From: Corylus avellana | Lineage: Eukaryota > Streptophyta > Magnoliopsida > Fagales > Betulaceae | Direction of reading: 5' to 3' | Length of the DNA: 64,000 nucleotides | Assembly (NCBI RefSeq): GCF_901000735.1 | Contig: NC_081541.1 | Location: forward strand, 1,680,595 to 1,744,594 | Shown here: positions 35,188-45,868 of the stretch, one piece after another | Layout: each line of letters opens with the position of its first letter | Position numbering within the stretch: the stretch's first letter is position 1 | The notes under the pieces: generated by a model | What the model was told of the DNA's origin: nothing | Database searches by the model: none | Seen by the model: only the letters and a program-made list of their open reading frames with translations | Program-made: the position numbers and the translations under genes

Positions 35188-35370
35188 TGTTAAATATATT
35201 GGAGAGAGCCAAAGTAGGAGAGAGAGAAGAGAGAGAGCTGAAGTATAGGACTACATTGTATTGAGTCTGATATATTATGATGATTACATAAGTCTTTATA
35301 TATAAAGAGTGATAAGCAATAAACTCTAAACTAATTAAGATAAGGAATAAAACTAAAAAATTTTCTAATG
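35188..35370. mobile_element. 183-bp insertion with 5-bp target duplication, probable solo LTR
   Basis: It starts TGTTAAATATATTGG and is flanked by GTATA on both sides (35183-35187 and 35371-35375). Copies F (about 46160) and H (about 58525) have a single GTATA and no insertion. Size, TG start and 5-bp duplication suggest a solo LTR of a small element, although the last bases (CTAATG) do not end in CA. Confidence 0.6.
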
Positions 35371-35718
35371 GTATAAAGTTTAGGGTTTAAGATTTAGGCA
35401 TTGATGTATGTGTTTCAAGTTTTTCTCTACAACATAAGCAAATGGGGACTTCAAATGAAAAATTAAGTAGCTCTGATGTAAAGCCATAGAAGCTAACACT
35501 CAAGTTGCTTAGATAACAAGTGAAGAGAAGATGCGAAGAATAATTCCTCACTACTTCGTCATACCTAAGCCATGGCACTGAGAACCTCTGAATGAAGTCC
35601 TTTCGGTAGGGTTCCTCTATAGAGTTTCTTTCTGAAATTCCAAACGAGTAACTGCTAGCGGTGAGGGTGAGTCCCCAAACCGGTTGCCGGCTGTGGGGTG
35701 ATTGTAAAAGGTAACGAG

Positions 35719-37279
35719 ATGACTGAAGAAGGAGAGTTCATGGGAGAGGAAACACCCTTAACCAAGGGTGAACAGTCTGGGATTGCCATTACGGAGGAAG
35801 ACGTGGCCGTGACGAGACAAAAAGGAAGAAACAACCTGATTGGCAAGATCTGGACTGACAAAAAAGTGAACAAGGAGGCTTTCAAAACTGTGCTTTCGAT
35901 GTTGGGCGTGCTGAAGGCTGTGTTTCATTCCAAGAACTCCAAGAAAACCTGTGGATCTTTGAATTCTCAGATGCAGGGGTGAAGCAAAGAGTGATGGCAG
36001 GCCGGCCTTGGTTGTTTGAGCGGCAGATCCTCGTTCTAAATGATTTTGACGGCCATATTCCACTAGCTCGCATGGTTTTCTCTCATTCCCCATTCTGGAT
36101 TCAGGTGCACGAAATGCCCTTGCTCTGTATGACCAAGGCGGTGGGGACCAAAATCGGAGAATCAATAAGGACATTGATTGATGTTGATGTCGAGAGTGAT
36201 GGAGTTGGGTGGGGGAAAAGTTTGAGAATCTAGGTTATACTGGATCTTACGAAACCCCTGGAACGTGGAAGAGCACTGCTGCTAGGAGGGGAATCTGTTT
36301 GGGTGAAATTCAAATATGAACAACTTCCTATGTTTTGCTTTCAATGTGGCCGTATTGTTCATGAGGCGACAGGTTGTTTTGTTAATCAAAACAGGCGGAC
36401 AGGTGTGAAAGAGGAAATCAAACAATGGGGTCTTGGCCTTAGGGCGGAAGAGACGCGAAAACAGAATTTTGAGGGTCTTCCTTGACCGGGGAATGGAGCA
36501 GGGGTGCCGGAGATGCCAAACCAGTCGCCGATCGGAAAGCAGAAACTCCCCCGTTACACCGACACGGCAAGTAGCGGATTTTCAGGGATACCCAATGATG
36601 ATCAGCTTCCAAAAAAGGAAAAGAGTAATGCAGCAGCAAAATCTGGCATTAATGAGTCCATGCTCCAATCTATTAATTGGGACCATAATGGCTTCTTTAA
36701 GGAGCAAGATTCAAAAAGGAAAGGAAAAGGGGTGCTGTCCCCAAGAGGTAGTTCAATCGGCTGGGACCACACTTAATGAAGTGGAGGTCATTAGTTCGAA
36801 TCCCCATCCCCTCTTGTGTGGACATGTCAAAAAAAAAAAGAAAAGGGGTGCTAAATGAGAAGATCCCAGAATTGAGGAATATGTCTGACAGGTTGGCAAA
36901 AGAGGTGAAAGATTCGCATGCAGGACAACCAAGAGGAGATTTTGTATTCAAATCTACAGGGGCTTCAAAAAGGAATGAAGGGCCGGGCATTCAATCCATG
37001 GGTCGAGCAAATGGAAAAGGCCCATGTGGGAAAAAGGCAAGTCTTGGTAGTGACGCTCAGGAGGCTATGGAGAGTGAAATAAATCAATTTCCATGGGGTG
37101 GCAGTGTTCGCTCATGGAAAAGGAAGGCTCGGGACAGCCCTGGATCAGACGTGAAAATGGGAGGTTTGAAGCATGCAACGGAATCCGAAGAAGTTTCAGC
37201 TGAGTTGGAAGAAGGGGAACATGACCCAACAATCATGGATTTGGCGGAGGCTGCGTTACAGTCCTGCCAAACACAATGA
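35719..37279 (+). pseudogene. LINE ORF1 remnant (DUF4283 and CCHC type)
   Basis: This is the RNA-binding protein of plant L1 elements. It starts MTEEGEFMGEETPLTKGEQ. A DUF4283-like region (KVNKEAFKTVL, then RPWLFERQILVLNDFDG, SPFWIQVHEMPL) is followed by a zinc knuckle, LPMFCFQCGRIVHEATGC, at about 36322-36375. A basic, low-complexity C-terminal part follows and ends at 37279. Stops or frameshifts occur near 35980, 36231 and 36483, and a SINE interrupts it at 36737-36839. The TGA stop overlaps the ATG of ORF2 in the sequence ATGA. Confidence 0.8.
36737..36839 (+). mobile_element. tRNA-derived SINE nested in the LINE
   Basis: 103 bp with an A-box-like GTAGTTCAATCGGCTGGGA, a B box TTAGTTCGAATCCC and a 3' end TTGTGTGGACATGTC followed by A11. 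An exact 13-bp target duplication GAAAAGGGGTGCT flanks it (36724-36736 and 36840-36852). Removing it restores continuity of the local ORF1 frame. Two relatives occur in the window (12978-13063, 32086-32158). Confidence 0.88.
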
Positions 37280-40200
37280 TTCTCATTAGTTGGAACTGTC
37301 GGGGGCTTGGGAACCCCCGGGTAGTTCGAGACCTATGCCGTTTGGCAAAGGAGAAGAGACCCAACCTTTTGTTTCTAATTGAAACAAAAAGGACCATGAA
37401 GGAGATGGAAAGAATTCGGACTAAGCTCGGTTATGATTGTTTATTTGTGGTTGACCCAATTCAAAGAAGTGGGGGATTGGCGCTTTTGTGGAATAAGGAC
37501 TGCTCCCTAGCTATACAAAATTATTCACGTCGTCACATTAACGCCATGATTCAATTGGAGGAGGAGGGGGTTGAGTGGAAATTTACCGGCTTTTACGGAC
37601 ATCCGGAGGTTGGAAAAAGGGACGAAGGTTGGGAGATTTTAAAATTTCTGAATACATGTACACCCATTCCATGGCTTAGCGTTGGGGATTATAATGAGAT
37701 CGTGGATAATTCTGAAAAATGGGGAGTGGCTTGGAGAAAAGAGAGTCAAATGGAGAAGTTTCGGGACAAGTTGGAAGAATGCCAATTGAGTGACTTGGGC
37801 TTCAAAGGGCCTAAGTTCACGTGGACTAATGCAAGAGAAGATGGGGAATTCACAAAAGTGTGTCAAGACCAAGCTTTGGCGAATACTGAATGGCTTATGC
37901 ACTTTGGGGAAGTTGAGGTTCAAGTGCTGGCCGCGAGATCTTCGAATCACAAACCAATAATGGTCACATTTACGAAATCCAACTGTTTACGGATAAATCG
38001 TAGACGCCCATTCAGGTTTGAGGCAAAGTGGTTGTTAGATGATGAGTACCAAAAGGTGGTAAGGAAGGCTTGGAGACATCATAGCAACGCAGGGGACATC
38101 ATGGGGAGAGTAGCTAAAAAGCTAAAGTTTTGTAAAGGTGCGTTGTTCCAATGGAGTAAAAAGAAATATTGTGCTGTGGAAATTTTATTAAAAGAGAAAA
38201 CAACCCAACTCACTGAATTACAAAATTATGAAGGCCCACACAACCAGATTGAAATCAAACAATTAAGGAATGAGATTGCACTCATTCTTGACCAAGAGGA
38301 GTTGAAGTGGCAACAACGAGCAAAGCAAAACTGGTTCACTCAAGGGGATCGTAATACCCCTTTTTTTTCATGCGTGGGCAAATCAAAGGAGACGGACTAA
38401 TAAGATTTCCTGCATCAGGGAGGAAAATGGGAGGGTAAACAGGGACCACGACGGAATAATAAGGGCGTTTATCCACTATTTTAATTCCCTGTTTTCTACG
38501 GGTGGAACTAGCTAGTGGGGTGGAGGAATGCTTGGATGGGCTAGAATCACGTGTTACCATGGAAATGAATAGAAGGCTGCTTGCTGTGTTCACTTGTGAG
38601 GAGATAGAGGCTGCCCTTGCTCAGATGGGTCCCCTAAAGTCACCGGGTCCAGATGGTTACGCGGCTGTTTTCTATCAAAAAACATGGGATACGGTTAAAG
38701 ATGAGGTTTGCAAAGCTATTCTTGGCTTTCTCAATGATGGTATTTTTGATCCAATTATTAATTATACTTTTATTGCTCTCATTCCAAAAAAGAAGAAGCC
38801 TAGTAGTGTGAGTGATTTTAGACCTATTAGCTTATGTAATGTTTTATATAAGTTAATAGCTAAGGTCATTGCAAATAGGCTGAAAAGTGTATTGCCTTTT
38901 ATAATCTCTCCTTGTCAAAGTGCTTTTGTACCAGGTCGGTTGATAACCGATAACATATTGGTCGCATTTGAAGCTCTACATTCGATGAATGGGAGGAAAA
39001 GGGGACGTGAGGGGCATATGGCACTCAAGCTCGATATGAGTAAGGCCTATAATAGGGTGGAATGGGAGTTCTTGGAACGCATTATGTAGAAATTGGGTTT
39101 TGACCCTAGATGGATTTCTATGGTAATGGTTTGTGTTCGTACAGTCTCCTACTCTGTGTTGATTAATGGACAGGCTCATGGAAAAATCATTCCCACTAGG
39201 GGACTTAGATAGGGTGATCCTCTTTCCCCCTATCTTTTTCTTTTATGTGCGGAGGGATTAAGCCATTTGATTGGTAGAGCAGAGTTACAAAAGAAAATAA
39301 CGGGGTTGGCTATTACTAGAGGAGGCGAGCGACTATCCCACTTGTTTTTTGCAGACGATAGCTTGCTTTTTTGCAAGGCAAGTGTCACAGAATGGGAGAA
39401 TCTACAAGCAATCCTAATCGGATATGAAAAAGCATCGGGTCAATGCCTTAATAGACAAAAAACTTCAATCTTTTTCGGCAAGAATACCCTTCTAGAGCTT
39501 CGTGCATAACTTTTATCTCTAGTGGGAGCTAGCTCTACGGAAAGCTATGAGAAATACTTGGGTCTTCCAGCCCTCATTGGTAGATCACGCATAAAATCTT
39601 TTAATAGCCTTCATGGGAGGATTTGGAACCGGATGACGGGGTGGAAGGAGAAATTTTTGACTCATGCAGGGAAGGAGGTGTTGCTAAAGGCAGTAATTCA
39701 AGCAATCCCGACATACACTATGAGTGTCTTTCAACTCCCAAAAATTTTATGGAAAAAGATTAATTCCATGATGTCTCGCTTTTGGTGGGGGCATAAAGGA
39801 AACCTTTCAAAAATTGCTTGGTTGAGTTGGGATAAACTTGCAGTGGAAAGTGGGTGTGGAGGCTTGGGTTTTAGAGACTTAAAGTGTTTTAATCAAGCTC
39901 TTTTGGCCAAGCAAGGTTGGAGGCTTGTGCAGCATCCCGACTCACTGGTGGCCAAGGTATTGAAGCTAAATATTTCCCTCAACGAAATTTTTTAGAAGCC
40001 CAGCTGGGGAGCCATCCGTCTTATGCCTGACGAAGTATATGGAGAGCAAAGAGTTTGTTACAGGCAGGAATGAAATGGAGAGTGGGCAACGGGAAATCTA
40101 TTAAAATTTGGGGGGACAAGTGGCTCCCAACTCCCACTTCTCATGCAGTACAATCACCAATCCACAGACTCTCCCCTGATGCATACGTGAGTGAATTAAT

Positions 40201-41412
40201 TGATGAGGCAAGTTTCTGGTGGAATACCGCATTGATTCATGAGGTTTTTCTCAAGGAGGAGGCGGAAATCATTTGCAGTATGGTTATTTGTCCCACAGGG
40301 CAACCAGATGTTCTAGTATGGGCAGGTACTAAGAATGGAATTCTTACTGTTCGTAGCGCCTACCATTTAGCAAGAAGGCTCAAGGATATGCAGCATGGAT
40401 CTAGTTCGACAGGGGTTCATTCTGGAGAACTTTGGCATAACATCTGGAAGGTTGGGGGACCAAGGGTGGTGCAACTATTTCTCTGGAAAGCATGCCAAAA
40501 TAGCCTACCCACGAAGGGAAATCTATTTATACGCCATCTCACGTCGGATGGCTTGTGTCCTATTTGTGGGAGGGAAGAGGAGACTCTGGTGCATATATTG
40601 TGGAACTGCTTGTCTGCAAGGGACGTGTGGCTTGAGAGCCTTCGAAAGCTACAAAAATGCTCGAGTGAAGCTGGAGATTTTGCTGACTTATTTGCTAGGC
40701 TGTCTGGGTTCTTAAACAGGGAGGAGTTGCTACACTTTGCCACGGTGGCCAGGCAAATTTGGTTTAGGCGAAATTCTGTTATTCATGGAGGGGATTTGAT
40801 ACCACCATATATGGTAATTAGGAAAGCCAAAGAGCAGGTCGAAGGCTTTAAGAAGGCAATTCTCTCCTTAAGCCAAGAAGGTATGTCAGGAACAAACCAG
40901 GCAACTGTGGAACGACTGAAATGGATGGCACCGCCTGTTGGTTTTATTAAGATCAATTGGGATGCCTCCATTGACGTTGGGAACCAGAGGATGGGAATGG
41001 GGATGGTGGCACGGAATAACAGGGGGGAGGTGGTGGCCATGTACTGCACTACAAAGCCTTTTGTAATCGACCCTTCGGCTGCGGAAGCTCTGGCAGCGGC
41101 TCAAGCGGTTCACCTGGGAAGGAGAATGGCGTGGGGGGAAAATCATTCTAGAAGGCGACGCATTGGAGGTGGTACAGTTATTAAGGCATAGTGAACAGTG
41201 GCTGGGTAGCTTTGGGACGGTGATTGAAGACTAGAAGGGAGTTGGAGAACTTTCAAGAATGGCAGGTGGTGCACGTTCCACGTGCACTCAATGAGGTGGC
41301 ACATGTTCTAGCCAAAATTGCTTTTAATTATGTAACTGATAAGCTGTGGGTGGATGATTTCCCAACTACTGTACTTCCACGTGCTCTCACAGAGCAAGCT
41401 TCTATTTCTTAA
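37276..41412 (+). pseudogene. LINE ORF2 remnant (endonuclease, RT, zinc finger, RNase H)
   Basis: The replicase of the LINE. An apurinic-type endonuclease (ILISWNCRGLGNPRVVRDL, IETKRTMKEM, GDYNEIV) spans 37276 to about 37970. Reverse transcriptase follows, with the KSPGPDGYAAVFY, FRPISLCNVLYKLIAKVIANRL, SAFVPGRLITDN and catalytic FFADDSLLF motifs (about 39345). A zf-RVT type region (LFLWKACQNSLPTKGNL, CPICGREEETLVHILWNC) lies at about 40470-40640. An RNase H-like domain (INWDASIDVG) begins at about 40955. Stops or frameshifts near 38360-38500, 39087, 39210, 39508, 39993 and 41140 break it. Domain order and the RNase H tail are typical of plant L1 elements. Confidence 0.9.
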
Positions 41413-41433
41413 TTAATGAAGTTTCTTTATTCT

Positions 41434-41470
<37 letters not shown>

Positions 41471-41478
41471 AGCATTGA

Positions 41479-43516
41479 CCCTCATATAATTATTGGATAT
41501 TAAAAATGAAAAGGAAAAGAAGAAGGAAAAAGAAAAGGAAAGGGATAGGTCTGAAGCGAGACCCAGCTGCGCAACACGTAGGAAATTATGATCGAGTAAT
41601 GAAGTGCCAAAAAAGTGGGAATAACAAACCAACGGTAGTGGGCGAAGCTACAACCTGATACCCTAATCAATGGTAGTGGGCCAAGTTTTCATTTGCCAAC
41701 TAAAAACTACTACCGGAAAGTTTTTAATTGCAACGTGATCTCCGTGGTAATTTTGTTAATTCACGGATTGTTTTCAAGTTAGAGCAATGAGGGAAAGGAG
41801 AAGATGAATTCGTAAGAAAGGATGAGATATTATAGCAAGTTAGGTTGCACTCATTTATTGAAGAGTGCCTAGACATAAAATACAAAAAAAATATTACATA
41901 AGCTCTTACTATGCACACCTTTTATTTTATTTTTATTATTATTATTTTTTTTGACATTGTAACTTCTGCTTTATGAAGTATAATGATTTTCATCCAATTG
42001 AGTTACCACTAGAAGACATTTACAAACACCTTTTAACTCTTTACTTCTAAATTAGGGTCATTTTGTGTACCCATATTTAAGGTTAAACTCCAGATTCCTG
42101 CAACACACAACCCTACCACACAGATAAGATAAGTCTAGATCGACTTTGCCGTGAGGTGTAACCTCAAAAAGAATATTTATTTTTGTCCAAAAGAATCTGA
42201 TAAAGTTAACCACCAAATTTCAAAGCCTTAATCACTTGAGATGAGGGTTTCGTGATTGTGAAAACAATCCGAACAAAAAAAAAAATTACAAGGAAATAAG
42301 AAAACAAAAGACTTAAGAAATTACAACAAATAAAAACAAAAAAATTAAACCAAAATCTAATAATGGGCATTAGCGCAATATGTTTATATCTACACACTAA
42401 AGTCTTATAAGCTACATTTAGTCTTTTTTTGAATGATTTGATTGTACATAAAGAACTTCATTATATAGAGGCCAAATGAAAAGAGCTAAGCAATGTGGGA
42501 CAAAACCTGGCCACATATATAGAAACAAAGGAAGAGGGACTTCTTGTAGTTTAACATAGCCAACCCTTTGAAATTATTTTACAATAATATTGTACTTAAA
42601 TGGATTGATCCCACCCCACGAGTTCATTACTTAAAATGGGTTGATTACTTAATATTGTTATAAAGATAAAAAATACTGCCATTTTGGTCGAGGGAATTAC
42701 GCATTTTGTCCTCCATCTGTTCTATGACTTCAGCAACAATGACGTCAATTAGCAAATTACACAACAACTTACGGATATATATGTCAATTACCTTTAACTC
42801 CATCGCCATAGATATGAGTAATCGTAGAAATCTCTATTGTGATTAGTCTCATGTAGTGGACTTTTTTATACTAACGTGCCTTAAGCCTAAGCTCCAGGCC
42901 GGAGGGGCCCAATATTTGGGTTGCTAAGTCCAATGAGATATTCATATCTCAATTACTAACAATACTCAATGTTGGGTTTAGATTTAGGTAAAATGTAAAA
43001 TCAGTTTATTTGATATGTAATTAGCTCAATGTAATATCAAAATAAATTTAAAGGTTTCTAAGGTATGTTAAAAAAATAATTTAATTTCTTCAACCAAATT
43101 TCCTATACTAATTTAACAGATTTTGATAACGTGATATATTAAAGCGAATAAAATTGTGACACATGTCCTATTTAATTAAGTTTAACACTAACAAATTAAA
43201 TTTGTTAAATTAATTGACAAAATTTGAGTGTAAAAATTAAATTGTTTATTTAGTATACCTCAGAAATCTTTGAATTTATTTTAATACTATAAGGAGCTAA
43301 TTATAAGTCAAGTAAATCACATTTTTCCTTTAGTTTTAATCTTTTGCATTTTTTATTTTACTTTTTACTTAACTACTCAGATATATATTGCAATTTCCAA
43401 GTTTTATCTATGAGCATAATATTCTTGCCTTGTTGGATGGACCAATGGGACACCACTCCGGCGTGCAAAACAAGCTAAGGAAAAGATCATTGGAGTGATG
43501 TCAGCGAGAGCCGAGT

Positions 43517-43561
<45 letters not shown>

Positions 43562-43786
43562 GGCTAATTTATGTACGTCATGCATTTTTTTCAAGAGTGG
43601 TTTTTGGGTGAGACCTTTTCAGAGTTTTTTTGGTAAGACCTTTTCAAGATTTTTTTGGATGATGATGTTTCTTGCCATGTGGCACGTAATAAGCACATAA
43701 TCTCGTAGGAGTTATATAATGAGAAGGAATTAAGTTGTGAAGTCGTCGCCAGTGTCTATCCAACAGAAATTTACAGAATACTTAAA
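41479..43786 (+). other. 3' flank of CNGC unit E beyond the LINE
   Basis: No gene is seen. Positions 41479-43400 match the 3' flanks of F (about 46200-47740) and H (about 58560-60280), with landmarks such as GGGATAGGTCTGAA and CAATGTTGGGTTTAG. Positions about 43440-43780 resemble 60300-60620 and, inverted, 23980-24300. A long AT repeat lies at about 43519-43558. Confidence 0.6.
43519..43558 (+). repeat. AT microsatellite
   Basis: An AT dinucleotide run of about 40 bases. Confidence 0.9.
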
Positions 43787-44181
43787 GAGAATAACTTTTA
43801 TAGGGTCTTAGTACAAACCAAGGCCTTTGTGCCCTCTAATAAGAAGGCGACACATCAGCGCGAAACACTATAACAAAAATATGGTGTTCCACCTAATCTT
43901 TTTTCTAGAATACCTAAAATAAAACACCTTCTAGAATAACACTTTCATATTTTTCTCCAAAACCACACCAGCCACCAACTTGCCGCCGGAGACACTATTG
44001 GAGACGCCGCCGAAGACAACGCCGGCCAGTACAAAAAAAGCCGGAGATGACGCTGTCTGGTACAGAAAACGCCGGGTAAGAACCAAGCTCCTCCTCCCTT
44101 TCTCCGGCGCCCCTCTCTCTCACCGGCGGCAGCAAAGAAATTTTTTTTTCTCTGCTGCAGTGCTCCCTCTCCCTGATCTCC

Positions 44182-44214
<33 letters not shown>

Positions 44215-44643
44215 TAGCAGCAGAGAAAAAATTTCTTTGCTGCCGGTGCTCCCTCTCCCTCTCCCTCTCTCTTTTTCTCTGCACCGGCAGCTGAGAAAAA
44301 AAAATTTCTCTGCTGCCGCCGGTGAGAGAGAGCTTGGTTCTTACCCGGCGTTTTCTGTACCTGACGGCGTCATCTCCGGCTTTCTCTGTACTGGCCGGCG
44401 TCATCTCGGGCGTTGTCTCTAGTGGCGTCTCTGCCAGTGTCTCCAGCGGCAGGTTGGTGGCTGGGGTGGTTTTGGAGACATATGAAAAAGTTATTCTAGA
44501 AGGTGTTTTGTTTTAGGTATTCTAGAAAAAAGATTAGGTGGAACACCATATTTTTGTTATAGTGTTCCACGCTAATGTGTCGCCTTCTTATTGGAGGACA
44601 CAAAGGCCTTGGTTTGCACCAAGACCATATAAAAGTTATTCTC
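43787..44643. mobile_element. Foldback Mutator-like element (copy 2)
   Basis: Same family as 3294-4233: left end GAGAATAACTTTTATAGGG, right end complementary and ending GTTATTCTC. The centre has CAGAGAAAAA hairpins and CT and CA runs. The 9-bp flanks ATACTTAAA (43778-43786) and ATAGTTAAA (44644-44652) differ at one base. Sites without the insertion are present at about 60600-60630 and, inverted, at about 23995-24025, and confirm the ends. Confidence 0.9.
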
Positions 44644-45131
44644 ATAGTTAAATACTTTATAATCAAAATATATCACACTACGTCAATAAGATATTAGCTA
44701 GTTCTTTTTGTTTTTTGCTTTTTCTTTAAGAAAACAATAGAAAAAACTATAAAAATAAAAATAAAAATAAAATAGAGAATAATATATAAAATCTTTTAGT
44801 GTGTATATAGAGAAAAACAGTAACTAAAATAAAAATGTAAAATTTTAAACTAAATATTTTAGCTACTTTTTCTGAGATGCTCATGGTCATGCATGGGTGA
44901 AAATCTCATTGTTTTTTAGCCCTTTTGATCAAGTGGACCCTTGGCAGTTAACTAGAAGTCTAGAGCAAGACCGGAGGCGGAGGGAATTATGTAGTATATC
45001 ACTTACTTTTCTAATATTCCTTAATCATATAATTTGGCTGGGAAATTTCCAAGTTCCATTTTTTTTTTTTTTTCTGCTTTACCATTCTCTGGCTGACTTG
45101 ACTTTGTAATTAATGAATATTGAATTAATTA
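44644..45131 (+). promoter_or_regulatory. CNGC upstream block fused to the 3' half of copy F
   Basis: Positions 44840-45115 are the upstream block found before the leader of copy I (60835-61090) and of unit B. Here it runs directly into the middle of exon 6, with leader and exons 1-5 deleted. The short open frame inside the block is conserved only because the block is conserved. Confidence 0.6.
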
Positions 45132-45868
45132 CAAAAACAAAAGTAGAGTCCTGGATGGCTAGAAACCATCTCCCTCACAATATGAAAGAGTGGATCATCA
45201 GCTGCATATGACAGAGATTGAAAGAAAAAAAAGATTTTGATATGGACAAACTCATCTCTCATCTTTCTAAAGATCTTGTAACAGAGATTAAGCACCATCT
45301 TTGTTTACCCTTACTACAAAGAGTGAGTTTTTTTTTGTTTTTTTTGTTTTTTGTTTACAGTAGTTGAATATCCATACACTCTTCATATAAATAATCATTT
45401 CTATAATATTTGGCTTGTTTGCAAGCTAGGTGGTTCCAAATCTTGAAAATCAAGGTGATCAAAATCTGCTGGAACAGATCGATCTGCGAATCTCTGAAAC
45501 CAAAGTATTACAATGAGGACATCGACATTCTCCGGGTGGGAGAACCACTTACGGCGATGGTCTTCACCACGCAAGGTAGTGTATGGTGCTTCAAAACCAG
45601 TTATAATGATGAGAATGGTGACGGTGCTGATCATCAGTCAATTGATAAATTTAAGCTCTACGGAGAAGAACTTCTACAGTGGTTGAACCACTCCCCCTCG
45701 CACAAAAAAATGCTCCCAATTACCTCCACCAAAACTGTCAGAACCCACTCAAAAGTTGAAACCTTTGCTCTAATGGCCAATGACTTGAAACATCTAGTTC
45801 CCATGCATGCCCAAGCAGCAGAAGCTACAAAAGGGTTTGTACAAGGAGTTATGCGACACCTTAATTAA
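45132..45868 (+). pseudogene. CNGC-like copy F, exons 6 (partial) and 7
   Basis: Exon 6 begins mid-way, at the equivalent of VESWMARNHLPHN, and runs to 45322 (LCLPLLQR|gtgagt). It contains a TGA stop after IISCI. Exon 7 (45430-45868) has the acceptor GCTAG. Its first codons read VVPNLENQGDQNLLEQ, then a 4-base excess (GATC) relative to gene E shifts the frame ahead of the nucleotide-binding domain, which is otherwise open to the stop (GEELLQW, VETFALMANDLK). With both lesions and no 5' half, it is a pseudogene. It is essentially identical to copy H. Confidence 0.88.

Larger units (their letters stand above)
35405..41466 (+). mobile_element. L1-type LINE, full length, inactive
   Basis: A non-LTR retrotransposon of about 6.06 kb with a 5' leader, ORF1, ORF2 and a poly-A tail (about 41437-41466). 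Its target duplication is ATTTAGGCATTGA at 35392-35404 and ATTTAGCATTGA at 41467-41478, differing by one base. The uninterrupted site is visible in units F (about 46190) and H (about 58550), before CTCATATAATTATT. Several stops and frameshifts disable both reading frames, and a SINE sits in ORF1. Confidence 0.93.

Noticed and set aside
36758..36810. Possible tRNA gene (A- and B-box-like motifs)
   Set aside because: There is no cloverleaf or anticodon arm. The poly-A tail and 13-bp target duplication show it is a SINE.
44897..45109. 70-codon frame conserved at 44897, 57260 and 60879
   Set aside because: Conserved only because the upstream DNA block is duplicated. The frame is altered in the older copies at 23560 and 11960, and there is no domain.
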